From Cepaea nemoralis (taxonomy: Eukaryota; Mollusca; Gastropoda; Stylommatophora; Helicidae), in contig JACEFZ010025060.1 of the NCBI GenBank assembly GCA_014155875.1, positions 1 to 64,000 of the forward strand: a stretch of DNA of 64,000 nucleotides. Direction: 5' to 3'. A program made the translations under genes and the position numbers. Below the pieces are notes generated by a model that saw only the letters and a program-made list of their open reading frames with translations, did no database searches and was not told the origin of the DNA. Below are positions 10,218 through 20,679 of the stretch, one piece after another. Every line of letters begins with the position of its first letter. Position 1 is the stretch's first letter.

Positions 10218-11337
10218 GTGTATACACTTCAAAGCATCGCTATGAAGTTGAAAATATATTTTTGTATAAAAGCTAATCGCAGGATACTATTTTATACTAT
10301 TACAAATTCCGAAAAAAGAACAGTGCATGCATTGGGTTTGATTAAATGGTCATTTCGTCGATTGGTCCAAGAATCTGGAAATAAACCACCACGCAATAAC
10401 CAAACGGTAGGTAGAAAGGTTATTGTAGACAGCTTTGACAAAGATGTCATAAGGCGACCTATTATAAAATTACTTTAAAATGTCGCTTAAAAGTCGACAG
10501 GGTCGACTTCATTACACTGGGTTCTATCCCATATGGCTCGGTCTCTTGCCGCAGCGAGGAAAGCATCGCACAAAGCACGAACACCGCAGCTCTAGTGACG
10601 ACCCACAGACGTCTCCGAAAAATTTAACTCGTGAACAGAAGGATGCGGCCCGCAATCGAACCCACAACCTTTGGAGCCAGAGTCAAAAGGCTTGACGACT
10701 TCGCCACGGAGACTCCTAAAATTATAAAAATTTTGGATTTTATATCCAGGATTATCCAGCATTATAACAATGCTCGATGCAAAGAAACAGTGACCGTAAG
10801 AAAACATAGGGTTTGGTTGAGAAAGAACAATAACATAGAGCTATCAAAAACAACTTTGTGGAAAATTATCAGGACATTATCTTCACTTTTAGAAAGTACA
10901 AGGGAGGTAGAAATATTATTTGCGAGCAACCGCATTTAGGAGCCATGAGAAGCACATACCTACGTGAAATAAGGGAAATGCGCAAAGAAAATTAATGCAT
11001 AGTGTATTATGATGAAATGTGGATCGATGCGAACCACACAAGTAATAAGGAATTGCAATCAGTGGATGGACAGATAAAGCGATATGTTCCCATTAGTATA
11101 GGACAGCTTTTGGTCATGGCCTATGCTGGTAATACACATAATGGTTTATAACAGAATGCTGGGCTCGTGTTCGTATCAAAGCATACAGACAATAGGGATT
11201 ATCATAATAAGATGAATGGTAATGTATTTAGAGATTGGCTCGAGAATTCTGTGCTTTCATCAGTAGATAGACCGTCGTGCCCAATTATGGACAATGCATG
11301 ATATCAATGTTGTTGCCCAAGAAGACAAAATACCTAC
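10218..11337 (+). pseudogene. DDE transposase (Tc1/mariner-IS630-like), 5' two-thirds
   Basis: Reading frames in several phases together resemble DDE_3-type transposases. They run: a helix-turn-helix region (SFRRLVQESGNKPP, GRKVIVDSFDKDVIRR); the ELSKTTLWKIIR segment; the first catalytic Asp in VYYDEMWIDANHT (about 11010); a KMNGNVFRDWLE block; and the second Asp in IMDNA (about 11283-11297). A SINE (10470-10720) sits inside the first third, and the frame carries further stops (for example near 10936 and 11148). The Gypsy element at 11343 then cuts it shortly after the second Asp. The remainder resumes at 17534. Family placement within the IS630/Tc1/mariner superfamily is tentative. Confidence 0.7.
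10470..10720 (-). mobile_element. tRNA-like SINE family A, copy 1
   Basis: On the - strand it reads GGAGTCTCCGTGGCGAAG...GGTTGTGGGTTCGATTGC, a tRNA-derived head with box B GGGTTCGATT, followed by a body shared with 18809-19036 and 22839-23037 (GTTCGTGCTTTGTGCGA; AATGAAGTCGACCCTGT). Direct repeats ATTATAAAA at 10461-10469 and 10721-10729 are a likely 9-bp target duplication inside the transposase gene. Confidence 0.7.
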
Positions 11338-11342
11338 AGCGT

Positions 11343-11474
11343 TGTAGCTTGTCGTCCCTAGGGGAAAGTGGAGTCAACAAGCACACTTTTAAAATCCTTC
11401 TTATACTTTGGAACTATTGTCAGACCTTTGTCTACACTCCCCCCGTTATGTCTTCTACTCACTATCTCTCTCTA

Positions 11475-11557
<83 letters not shown>

Positions 11558-13305
11558 TTTCTTCATAACATACCCCGACAACAGTTTCCTCAAACAATTA
11601 ATAGCATATTTAATGCTGAAAACTATGTCAGGTGTAGGTATTGAATGTGTATATGTAATTTGTGGTGTAGTCTATTGTGTAAGTGAGATAAGATCGACAG
11701 TCCCAGATTCATCTCACAGTGCTCATCACATAACGGCATATATTGTCACCACAGCACAGAACTTGTTTACTCTCACCAAGTATAGTGTCTCCCGGACTGA
11801 TGATGATGATGATGTCTTCAAAATATCCTTGACAACGTTAGAATTAAACAGTTAGTTCACCACTGCGTGTTTTAGTAGATAATGTCTTTCCTTGTGAACT
11901 CTCCAATCACATGAATCACATGATATTCCAGGTAATGTTTATACCTCCGATATCATGGAATGACTTATCGTCTCTATATGGATACATAATTCCAACAAAC
12001 ACTGTCTATAGAATATCACTGATTCATGGTGTTCATCTTATTCGTTACTGTTCTGTTTATCCAATAATAAATTCTGGCCTTATAGCCTCTTCATTTAAAG
12101 ATAGTTCAGGTGCACAATATTGAGCTTCCGATCTATGTTTAGTTGCACTTTATTCTGCTGTAAGTCTCTTAGCCAGAATGCCTTATAGGTATCCGTTAAT
12201 GCTAGAACTGGCTGACCTGTATGTCTGACATCCGACTTGAATCTGGCCGATATTTATTACTTTACCAGATTAGAGTCCATTCTTTCTTTTCAAGAGTGTT
12301 GCTATTGCTTTGTTCATGGGAACCTGTCGAAAAGACAATATCAGGTGCTATCAACCTAACTCAAACTCATTAGAAGTGAGAGTAGGCTTATGGCCGTTAT
12401 CGGTTTTACTTCTATAGATTCAGAGAACTGACCTCTGACATATACCTAGGAGTTATAACCATAACCTAAGACTAGGTAAAGAATGAAATGTCATAACAGA
12501 GCTCAGAAATCCCAGTAACCATCTATACTAGAATCTCGTATCATACTTATCCTATATTATCATAGTACTTATTCTATCGAGTGCACTGGTACTTTACACA
12601 ATCCACTCCGTTACTTCTCAGCTAAATTCGACCGACGCCCATTATTACGGTCTCACACTCAAATACACTATGTTAGATTTATACTCCACACCACAACTAC
12701 CTTATAATTATCCTCGGCTGAATCGGGAATACTAATTGCACAATAAATACACAATGCTCGTCAGTATTATCCGACTTGAAACATTGGAACTCCCTTTTCA
12801 TAATCACTTAAGAATAAACCACCACTTCTCGTGGAAGCCAAATAGCACACTAAATTCCACTAGAATATCCAGCCTATTAATACTCTGGCTCTGTACGACT
12901 ATATGGGCTTATTCCACCAATTTCCCCCTGTCCTCTTCATCTGTTTCTCAATAACAACCGAATTGTTCTTTTGATGCCCGGTCATTTCGGGACATCAATG
13001 ATTATCTACTCGTTTCCTCCGTCCACAGATATTCTTCTCCGTTATCACAAAAGACCGTGATACAGCGTGATCGCGAATCTCCGTTTCTCACTTCAAAGGT
13101 TTCTTGCAATTGCTTTATCGCGATACATCGGTGTTCAAAGTGTTTGACCTCGTCGTATTCCGTTGTCCGTTAGTTCCCGTAGACTTCGCTCCCGTCTTCA
13201 ATCATTCCGATCGTTCAATCAAGGCTCTCTCAACAAACAAAATGCCGCGGCTGAGGACTCCGTTCGTTGTTCTAGTAACATTTTGGATCGTTGACCACTT
13301 TGACA
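11343..13305 (-). repeat. 3' LTR of retrotransposon B (1963 bp)
   Basis: It pairs with 15923-17528. Compared with its partner it has a longer (CT)n tract (about 11463-11552) and an extra segment of roughly 285 bp (about 12320-12610). Short frames within it are repeat artefacts. Confidence 0.85.
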
Positions 13306-13816
13306 CTTCCACTTTGTCTTCCACCTGAAGAATTATTTTACTTTTCGTCCTATTTTTGGGTGGTGCCTTCTGGCACTCTGTGCAAGACTTAACCCACCGG
13401 CGTACATCACCGGTCATATCTGGCCAGCAATAATGGCCGGAAATCTGCTTCAATGTCTCTCTGACACCCATATGTCGATTATCGGATATGGTGTGTCCAC
13501 TCTGAAGAATGTGAGGATGGTGGGTCTCTGGGACCATCCACTGCTCGTGCAGTTTGTCTCCCCTTCCAGCTCTCCGATAGAGCAATCGATTCCTCAGAAA
13601 GTACTGTCCCCGTTTAGGTGGCTCAGCACTTCTTTGCAGCTTCCTGTAGCAAGGATGCAACGTAGTATCCTTCCTCTGGGCAGTATGCAATTCCCCTAGC
13701 ACTGAGTTATCGCATAGTGTCTCTGCCTCTTCTTTCTTCCCTTGAGATCCACTGGCTAATGCTCCCCTGTGGGCGGGCTGTTTGGGCACCCCCCAAGAAC
13801 ACGTATTTCGTACCAA
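13306..13816 (-). pseudogene. pol: Integrase zinc-binding (HHCC) remnant of retrotransposon B
   Basis: The - strand frame (running into the LTR until 13202) contains LHEQWMVPETHHPHIL, then GHTISDNRHMGV, HYCWPDM and CTECQK. These are the His-His-Cys-Cys zinc-binding residues of a retroviral-type integrase N-terminus, with the usual YWP-like block. No DDE catalytic core follows; the LTR begins almost at once. Upstream it joins protease-end sequence in a different phase, so RT, RNase H and the integrase core have been deleted. Confidence 0.8.
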
Positions 13817-15065
13817 TGATCACTGGAAATAGGGAGTCAGATAATACAGCTGCTGGAATAATGCCCGTGACGTACCTGGACTTAATCTCCACCTTGGCGA
13901 TTGGCAGCGTCATGGTAACAGCACTCTTCATTGCAGGCTGTATCTCAATGGTCTCCCCTGTAAGTTGATCTGGGCGTACCAGGCTGGCGTCAATAACAGC
14001 TTCCTCGTTCTTAATCTCCACCTTGGCGATTGGCAGCGTCATGGTAACAGCACTCTTCATTGCAGGCTGTATCTCAATGGTCTCCCCTGTAAGTTGGTCT
14101 TGGCGTACCAGGCTGGCGTCAATAACAGCTTCCCCGTCCAAACCTGTATCGCAGAGACAAGTAACCTGCTGGCCATTGATTTCAATCAGTTCGACCACAG
14201 GTGGCCTCTCTTGGTCCAGAATTCCTTCAACGACCTCGACCTTTTCGGTGGCCACTGCCCTTGGAGCCACACGGCAGGCCGCGAAGTGAGAGCTTTTCGT
14301 TTTCGATTTGCAGTCTTTTGTGTTGTGAGAGGGCAACTTGCAGATCGAACACCACTTCTCAGACCACTGTCGTGTCGGTTGAGAGTTGAGTGGGCTCTGT
14401 CTTCCATCCTTCTTCTTCTCTGGACTTTTCTCTGAGTGCTCTTCATAAGGTTCCACTTTCCTAGCCTCCGAGTTTTTATATTTCTTTCGGTCCTGTTTCT
14501 CCTGACCTTTGGTGGTTGGTATACTTGGGTCCGCAGCTTCCCCATGTACTTCCACGAATCTCTCCGCCAGCTTATTCACAACATCTAGCCGTTCCGCCCA
14601 TTGTTCTCCTAAAAATGTCTTCAGTGGTTCTGACATTTGCTGGCGCATCTGGTCGACTACCATTAGCTCTTCCAGACTCTCATAGTCCCTCTTGAACTCT
14701 GCCAAATCCATCCATTTTTGGAGGTATGATTTCAGGCTCAGACTGTAGGCGGCGAATAGCTCTCCCGGCTCACGTTTTGCTGATCGAAACTTCTTCCGAT
14801 ACGTTTGTGAGGTGATCTCATAGTGTTTCATCAAAGCGGCTTTTAATTCTTCATAGTTGTTTTCGTGTCCTGGCGGTAGGCGTGAGTTAACCTTGTAACC
14901 AGAACCTCGTAATCCCTGGGATAATTTAAGATTCCATTTTCCTCTATCCAGTCCCATAGCGACTGACATGGCCTCGAAGCGATTCGCATATTGGTCAAAT
15001 CGTTCTTTAGATTCCTCATAAACAGCTAAGGGAAACTTCATGGCATGGTAACCATGTGCACTCAT
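13707..15065 (-). CDS. gag: Gag capsid, zinc knuckle and protease of retrotransposon B
   Basis: 452 codons. The N-terminal 150 residues are a capsid-like helical domain (FDQYANRFEAMSVAMGLDRGKW; ELKAALMKHYEIT; LAEFKRDYESLEELMVVDQM). A charged linker (about 170-235) follows, then a CCHC zinc knuckle CSICKLPSHNTKDC, then a protease-like start (CDTGLDGEAVIDASLV) with D-T-G and a VIIGTKYV end. A 43-residue block within the protease is repeated in tandem (see 13881-14138). In a retropepsin that would disrupt the fold, so this copy's protease is probably inactive. The gag N-terminus lies upstream in another phase (15066-15426). Confidence 0.8.
   Translation of the reverse strand: MSAHGYHAMKFPLAVYEESKERFDQYANRFEAMSVAMGLDRGKWNLKLSQGLRGSGYKVNSRLPPGHENNYEELKAALMKHYEITSQTYRKKFRSAKREPGELFAAYSLSLKSYLQKWMDLAEFKRDYESLEELMVVDQMRQQMSEPLKTFLGEQWAERLDVVNKLAERFVEVHGEAADPSIPTTKGQEKQDRKKYKNSEARKVEPYEEHSEKSPEKKKDGRQSPLNSQPTRQWSEKWCSICKLPSHNTKDCKSKTKSSHFAACRVAPRAVATEKVEVVEGILDQERPPVVELIEINGQQVTCLCDTGLDGEAVIDASLVRQDQLTGETIEIQPAMKSAVTMTLPIAKVEIKNEEAVIDASLVRPDQLTGETIEIQPAMKSAVTMTLPIAKVEIKSRYVTGIIPAAVLSDSLFPVIIGTKYVFLGGAQTARPQGSISQWISREERRGRDTMR
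13881..14138 (-). repeat. 129-bp in-frame tandem duplication in the protease
   Basis: Two adjacent 129-bp units (13881-14009 and 14010-14138) encode near-identical 43-residue blocks starting EAVIDASLVR and ending PIAKVEIK. They differ at only a few bases, so the duplication is recent. Confidence 0.9.
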
Positions 15066-15426
15066 GTTGGTTGAACCATGTGAAGATAATCCTCCTTCTG
15101 CTCCATCTATTTCTCGCCTTAGTTTGTGTTTTGAGTTCTAGGTCTCGCATGCGGTATTCATGTTCTCTTATCTTGTTGGCCTCTTTAGCTTGCAACTTCA
15201 TGTTGTCCTGTTCCATTTCCAGTCTCTTGGCCTCCTGTTCCATTTCCAGTCTCTTGGCCTCCTGTTCCATCTTTCTGAGGTCTAGCTCTGCCTTTCGACC
15301 TTCTTTTTCTGCTTGACGACGCGCTCTTTCTACCCCCTGTATATACTCAGATAGTGTTTGTCCAGACTACCCCATCGCTTCACCCCTTTCCCTCAATTCT
15401 TCCATCTCTAGTTTATGAGTGGCCAT
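15066..15426 (-). pseudogene. Coiled-coil N-terminus of Gag, retrotransposon B
   Basis: It starts at ATG 15426 (MATHKLEMEELRERGEAM), meets a TAG at codon 20, and continues as a Glu/Lys/Arg-rich coiled coil in which EQEAKRLEM occurs twice. It resembles the charged N-terminal segment of many Gypsy Gag proteins. A frameshift near 15070-15090 separates it from the capsid frame. Confidence 0.65.
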
Positions 15427-15741
15427 AGTTAAAGAAGGTGAGTCAGCAGGTTGAGTAAAGAGACCATAAGGCAGTAAGTACGTACTCAATATTTAAAATA
15501 AATATTTATCTAAATATTATTTATTATATATATCTAGGTCTATATATAACTATGACACCACACAGTACACCACAAACAATCTCTCAACCACCAGAGGAGA
15601 TTAGGACTAAGACTTATGTAGACGTGTAAAGTGTGACCAGGTATGTAATGTGTCTTACCACCTATCCACATTCACCCGGTCTGGATCTTTCTCACTGTAA
15701 TGTCCCCAACAGTAATGTAATTTCTCTAACATAAATGTAAT

Positions 15742-15892
15742 GTCACCATATATCCCATGGACATGCTCTCCTTTAAAGTCACCATATATCCCATGGACGT
15801 GCTCTCCTTTAAAGTCACTATATATCCCATGGACGTGCTCTCCTTAAAGGTCACCATATATCCCATGGACGTGCTCTTCTTAAAGGTCACTA
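15742..15892. repeat. 36-37 bp tandem repeat beside the PBS, 4 copies
   Basis: The unit contains CACCATATATCCCATGGACG and then TGCTCTCCTTTAAAGT, starting at 15742, 15778 and onward. It lies in the leader between PBS and gag of retrotransposon B. Confidence 0.85.
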
Positions 15893-15902
15893 ATATATAT
15901 CT

Positions 15903-15918
15903 CCGGGACGAGCCCCCA
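15903..15918 (-). promoter_or_regulatory. Primer-binding site, tRNA-Pro-like
   Basis: On the - strand TGGGGGCTCGTCCCGG follows the LTR end CTACA after TTAA. It closely resembles the known tRNA-Pro primer-binding sequence and fixes the element's orientation. Confidence 0.8.
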
Positions 15919-15922
15919 TTAA

Positions 15923-17528
15923 TGTAGCTTGTCGTCCATGGGGGAAAGTGTAGTCAACAAGCACACTTTTAAAATCCTTCTTATACTTTGGAACTATTGT
16001 CAGACCTTTGTCTACACTCCCCCGTTATGTCTTTTACTCACTATCTCTCTCTATCTCTCTCTCTTTTATTCCTTCATAACATACCCTGACTACAGTTTCC
16101 TCAAACAATTAATAGCATATTTAATGCTGAAAACTATGTCAGGTGTAGGTATTGAATGTGTATATGTAATTTGTGGTGTAGTCTATTGTGTAGGTGAGAT
16201 AAGATTGACAGTCCAAGATTCATCTCACAGTGCTCATCACATAACGGCATATATTGTCACCACAGCACAGAACTTGTTTACTCTCACCCAGTATAGTGTC
16301 TCTCAGACTGATGATGATGATGTCTTCCCAATATCCTTGACAACGTTAGAATTAAACAGTTAGTTCACCACTGCGTGTTTTAGTAGATAATGTCTTTCCT
16401 TGTGAACTATCCAATCACATGAACCACATGATATTCCAGGTAATGTTTATACCTCCGATATCATCGAATGACTTATCGTCTCTATATGGATACATAATTC
16501 CAAAAAACACTGTCTATAGAATATCACTGATTCACGGTGTTCGTCTTATTCGTTACTGTTCTGTTTATCCAATAATAAATTCTGGCCTTATAGCCTCTTC
16601 ATTTAAAGATAGTTCAGGTGCACAATATTGAGCTTCCGATCTATGTTTAGTTGCACTTTAGTCTGCTGTAAGTCTCTTAGCCAGAATGCCTTATAGGTAT
16701 CCGTTAATGCTAGAACTGGCTGACCCGTATGTCTGACATCCGACTTCAATCTGGCCGATATTTATTACTTTACCAGATTAGAGTCCATTCTTTCTTTTCA
16801 GGAGTGTTGCTATTGCTTTGTTCATGGGTACTTCTCAGCTAAATTCGACCGACGCCCATTATTACGGTCTCACACTCAAATACACTATGTTAGATTTATA
16901 CTCCACACCACAACTACCTTATAATTATCCTCGGCTGAATCGGGAATACTAATTGCACAATAAATACACAATGCTCGTCAGTATTATCCGACTTGAAACA
17001 TTGGAACTCCCTTTTCATAATCACTCAAGAATAAACCACCACTTCTCGTGGAAGCCAAATAGCACACTAAATTCCACTAGAATATCCAGCCTATTAATAC
17101 TCTGGCTCTGTACGACTATATGGGCTTATTCCACCAATTTCCCCCTGTCCTCTTCATCTGTTTCTCAATAACAACCGAATTGTTCTTTTGATGCCCGGTC
17201 ATTTCGGGACATCAATGATTATCTACTCGTTTCCTCCGTCCACAGATATTCTTCTCCGTTATCACAAAAGACCGTGATACAGCGTGATCGCGAATCTCCG
17301 TTTCTCACTTCAAAGGTTTCTTGCAATTGCTTTATCGCGATACATCGGTGTTCAAAGTGTTGGACCTCGTCGTATTCCGTTGTCCGTTAGTTCCCGTAGA
17401 CTTCGCTCCCGTCTTCAATCATTCCGATCGTTCAATCAAGGCTCTCTCAACAAACAAAATGCCGCGGCTGAGGACTCCGTTCGTTGTTCTAGTAACATTT
17501 TGGATCGTTGACCTCTAGTATCGTGACA
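15923..17528 (-). repeat. 5' LTR of retrotransposon B (1606 bp)
   Basis: Partner of 11343-13305. It has a short CT tract and lacks the 285-bp segment. The outer end CGTGACA meets the AGCGT target duplication. Confidence 0.85.
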
Positions 17529-17533
17529 AGCGT

Positions 17534-17963
17534 CGAGCACAAAGGGAGCAATAAAGATATGGCTCCGAATGGACAAATACCATTTCAAGAAAGGTATTTC
17601 TAGCTAACATTGGTGTTCCTTGTAAAACAGACGCCAAAGAAAGCAAGAAATATCAAATTGACAAGTTGATAGAAGAGCATCGTCATGGGTGCTTGAGAGT
17701 TCCGCCGTACGACTCTCATTTTAACCCTATAGAACTTGTGTGGGCTAAAATTAAAGGACAGGTGGCAGCTGACAATACTATATTCAGATTGTCTGACGTC
17801 ACGATACTAATATGATCCGCGCTATTAAATATTGATAAAAGTTCTTGGGAAAATGTGAGGACCATGTGTTGAAAGAGGAAGAGGACTATTGGGGAAAGGA
17901 TGGATTGAATTTTATGCAACAGAGAGTTGTCATCAATCTACTGGAATCATCCGACACAGATTA
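17534..17963 (+). pseudogene. DDE transposase, 3' third
   Basis: Continuation of the gene split by retrotransposon B. A frame carries YQIDKLIEEHRHGCLRVPPY, then HFNPIELVWAKIKG, in which NPIE..W..IK is the third catalytic acidic (Glu) motif of IS630/Tc1-like transposases, and then VAADNTIFRLSDV. Frameshifts and a stop (about 17812) follow. Together with 10218-11337 it covers all three catalytic acidic motifs, but the gene is dead. Confidence 0.7.
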
Positions 17964-18808
17964 AGGTCTGAGCAGATCGCAGACCTTAATCCGCGTGCAC
18001 GCTTACTGGGATATTTTACTCCAACTATTCAGACGAATTGCAGGCCCTAAACATTACACCATCAGCACAATGTCAATAGCAACAGTTTGTATTCCATAGT
18101 GATGAATTTTCAATTCCGCAAGCCCTCAACGGTGACAAACAACTGGTATTGAAAAGGAAAAAAAGACACACATTAAGCGCATTGAATACCAAAAGAAGAG
18201 TAATATTGCGGTGGAAACTGACATATTGTGGCATAACAAGAAACGTGAGAGCAAAGACGTTGTCAAATTAGGACAACACACGTGCATACGAATCAATCTA
18301 TAAACAACAATGAAAAGAGGACCAGCATCTTGGTCGTTAAGAAGAAAGCCCGCTGACAGAGACACTGACAACTATTTTCATAGTGCAAAACAGGTAATCA
18401 TGTTCCGTCTCTGAATAGTAAACAGCAGAGTAGACAATCTTTCACGAAGACTCAAAGCGGGTCTCTCACCCATGTGTACGTGTGAACAAACTACACAGAC
18501 ATCTGAACAGATCCTTAAAAATGGGCACATGATGACTAAATTGCGGTATCATTTCTGGTCACTCCATACGCACATTAACGCACAGCTATTTGGAAGCTTT
18601 CACGAACTCAATATAAAAAGCTAAATGCATCCTAGTAACATGAATACTTGTGTACATTTATTAACCAGCAGCTGAAGAAACAAGAAGGAAATGAAAAATA
18701 AGATAAGAAATATATTCCTTCTACTTTCCTGTCAATGTACACATTATTTACCCCATGCCTCTGTAAATTCTCTGTCTTTACTAATATTACACATTGCACA
18801 CCCCTCTC
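17964..18808. other. No gene recognised
   Basis: Probably the rest of the DDE transposon and flanking DNA. No domain-bearing frame seen on either strand. Confidence 0.4.
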
Positions 18809-19036
18809 GGGAGTCTCCGTGTTGAAGTGGTCAAGCCGTCTGACTCGGGCTCCGAAGGTTGTATGTTCGATTCCTTCATCTCACGAGTGCATTTTTTCGG
18901 AGACTCCCGAGGGTCTATGGGGAGCTACGGAGTTCGTGCTTTGTGCGACGCTTTTCGCCCTGCGGAAAGAGGCTGAGCCAAATGGGATAAAAACCCGGTG
19001 CAATGCAGTCGACCCTGTTGACTTTTAAGCTACTTT
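18809..19036 (+). mobile_element. tRNA-like SINE family A, copy 2
   Basis: GGAGTCTCCGTGTTGAAGTGG heads a tRNA-like segment with box B region GGTTGTATGTTCGATTCC. The body ends GTCGACCCTGTTGACTTTT and then T-rich DNA. It is the same family as 10470-10720, in opposite orientation. Confidence 0.7.
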
Positions 19037-19391
19037 TTTATTGCACCCACTCCCATAAGAATCTGGCTACGCCTTGTACTTGTGTCCTTACCAGAAATAA
19101 CGTTGTTTACTGTAAGACTAGTTTGTTAGCGTGAATTCACTACATTTCCCCCAAAACATCAAAGAAATGTCGCCGCTTTCAAAGATTTAAGTTGCTTTTG
19201 GACCTATCAAAGACATATTCCTTGGGTGGGGGTAAATATAAGATGGCAGGAAAAATGTCATTACGATGCAACAGACAGTTTTCAAAATAATTGATCGTGA
19301 ATAACGGCATTCTTTTCTGGACATACTATAGTAGACTGTTCTAGTGTCTTATTAAATTTAGCTTCTGTTTTTTCGTATACTGTGTAAAAAA

Positions 19392-19406
19392 GGGGGGGGG
19401 GGGGGG
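19392..19406 (+). repeat. Poly-G run (15 G)
   Basis: Homopolymer preceding SINE family B. Confidence 0.9.
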
Positions 19407-19429
19407 TTATAGGGAGGATATACCAAAGA

Positions 19430-19674
19430 TTTGGCTCCGTGGCTAAAGGCTTGCGAACGCGGTTCGTGAGCCAGGTACCAGGCGTTCGAAGCTCAGCTGC
19501 GACCGATTTGTGCAGCAGACCGTGTCGCGTTGTGTTATAACGTGCTGGTATGGGAGCCGGTCGTCAGAAAGCAATGGCAAACTACTGAACGTAACACTTG
19601 CCTAGTACATCAACGGCAGCTGGAAAATGCTGGCGTTGACTGCAACGTCCCGTAAGGGATACGCAACAATATCT
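19430..19674 (+). mobile_element. SINE family B, with tRNA-like head and conserved 3' domain
   Basis: The head GGCTCCGTGGCTAAAGGCT (box A-like) and GGCGTTCGAAGCTC (box B, matches GWTCRANNC) are followed by GCAATGGCAAACTACTGA and ATGCTGGCGTTGAC. The last two blocks recur in the SINEs at 25936-26126 and 30960-31145, which have different heads. It lies just inside the right end of the hAT-like shell. Confidence 0.7.
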
Positions 19675-19749
19675 ATACGAAAGGGGGAGGGTGACTGGTT
19701 GGTGAAGGAGTGCATGGGCTAAAAAAGATTGAGAACCACTGCTCTAGAC

Positions 19750-20533
19750 AGATTCCATCCAAGGTTACGGGCTCTATGTACCCGTGACAATATGATCCAC
19801 CAAGAAAGGTTAAGAACAAGAGAAATGAAATTATGAGTCAAGTGTACTGAAGAGCTAGACTAGAGAAACTACACTTATATGGGGAAACTACCGAACAAGA
19901 GAGGCAGAGGTAGACGGAGAAAGGTGTCTGGGCAACAACAAAAAATAATATCACTAACTGCATCTATCATTACTGCCTATAGTACCTGGCAGTGTTGGAC
20001 AGGGAAGTTCGACCAACTTCATCAAAATATCAAATTTACGAGAGGATTGGAGGGTAATTATGACCATGAAGATTTCAGGATCCTCGCCGGTGCTACAGAG
20101 TTCGTGCACTGAGTTGAGATTCCCCGGACTCCGGATTGAGTTAGGAGTAGAACGGAGCACTTATCGGTCACACCCGTATGCCGTAATGTTGATGAACTTA
20201 ACTAAGAAGAAGAAGAAGGAGGAGGAGGAGAGAGTTATTATTACAGTGGAAGATTGTTTAAGGGAAACAACTAATACAATAAATGCGTGACTTCTAATAA
20301 TAATTATCTCCCCTGAGACAGATTTCTTGGAGTGTTGACCCTATTTCTGGGAATTGAAGTCCTTATGACGAACACTCGTTTCGTTTTCAGTTCTGCCCAT
20401 TCTCGAGTGCGTCAAGCGTTTGATTTTCAACACAGTATCACCTGACCGACGCTGTCATTTTGTGTTGGAGCATTTGTGAGGCCATTTGTAGGAGACATTT
20501 ATCCACGCGATTGTTGTTCGTTTTGTCTTCACA
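19750..20533. other. Region upstream of the SHFL-like start codon
   Basis: No conserved coding sequence. A GC-moderate stretch at about 20330-20533 precedes the start codon and is the likely promoter/5' UTR of the host gene, though I see no clear TATA box. A short (GAA/GGA) tract lies at 20206-20230. Confidence 0.4.
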
Positions 20534-20566
20534 ATGGATCGTGGGAAAACAGAAGCAGAGAAAGAT
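20534..20566 (+). CDS. SHFL: SHFL-like gene, coding exon 1
   Basis: ATG in context ACAATGG, 11 codons (MDRGKTEAEKD), ending at a GTAGGT donor (20567). The phase is 0. Exon 2 continues ARRLRELFRGRF; in vertebrate SHFL the protein likewise opens with a short acidic stretch ending E-K and then a V-R-R-L-R-E-x-F helix. Exon 1 is too short to identify on its own. The call rests on phase agreement and on the start of the homologous protein. Confidence 0.65.
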
Positions 20567-20679
20567 GTAGGTATCACCCATTTAGAAACGTTATTATTAC
20601 ATTACTGACATTAGTGTTCAGCTTAGTCAATACGAACCGAATCTAGATGTTGATTATTAACAACCGTTAGATGTTGTGT

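Larger units (their letters stand above)
11343..17528 (-). mobile_element. Gypsy-like LTR retrotransposon B, internally deleted, nested in the DDE transposase
   Basis: Related LTRs occupy 11343-13305 and 15923-17528. In element orientation (- strand) they begin TGTCA and end CTACA. The flanking 5-mers AGCGT at 11338-11342 and 17529-17533 are identical, a perfect 5-bp target duplication. A tRNA-Pro-like PBS lies 4 bp inside the upstream LTR and a purine-rich stretch precedes the other LTR. The interior (13306-15922, 2.6 kb) holds gag and protease and then jumps straight to the integrase zinc-binding domain; RT and RNase H are missing. Removing the element and one AGCGT restores continuity of the DDE transposase locus. 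Confidence 0.9.
9566..19741. mobile_element. hAT-like transposon shell bounded by inverted repeats, carrying nested insertions
   Basis: The left end CAGTGGTTCTCAACC (9566) and the right end, TTGAGAACCACTG at 19729-19741, form a perfect 13-bp terminal inverted repeat. It has the CAGTGGTTCTCAA form typical of many hAT elements. The flanking 8-mers GTCTAGGC (9558-9565) and CTCTAGAC (19742-19749) match at 6 of 8 bases, as expected of an aged 8-bp hAT target duplication. No hAT transposase is seen. The inside holds a DDE transposase gene, SINEs and a Gypsy element, so a short non-autonomous hAT probably collected later insertions. Confidence 0.6.

Noticed and set aside
11277..11855. 192-codon + strand frame
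   Set aside because: Lies across the LTR border and a (CT)n tract; no conserved domain.
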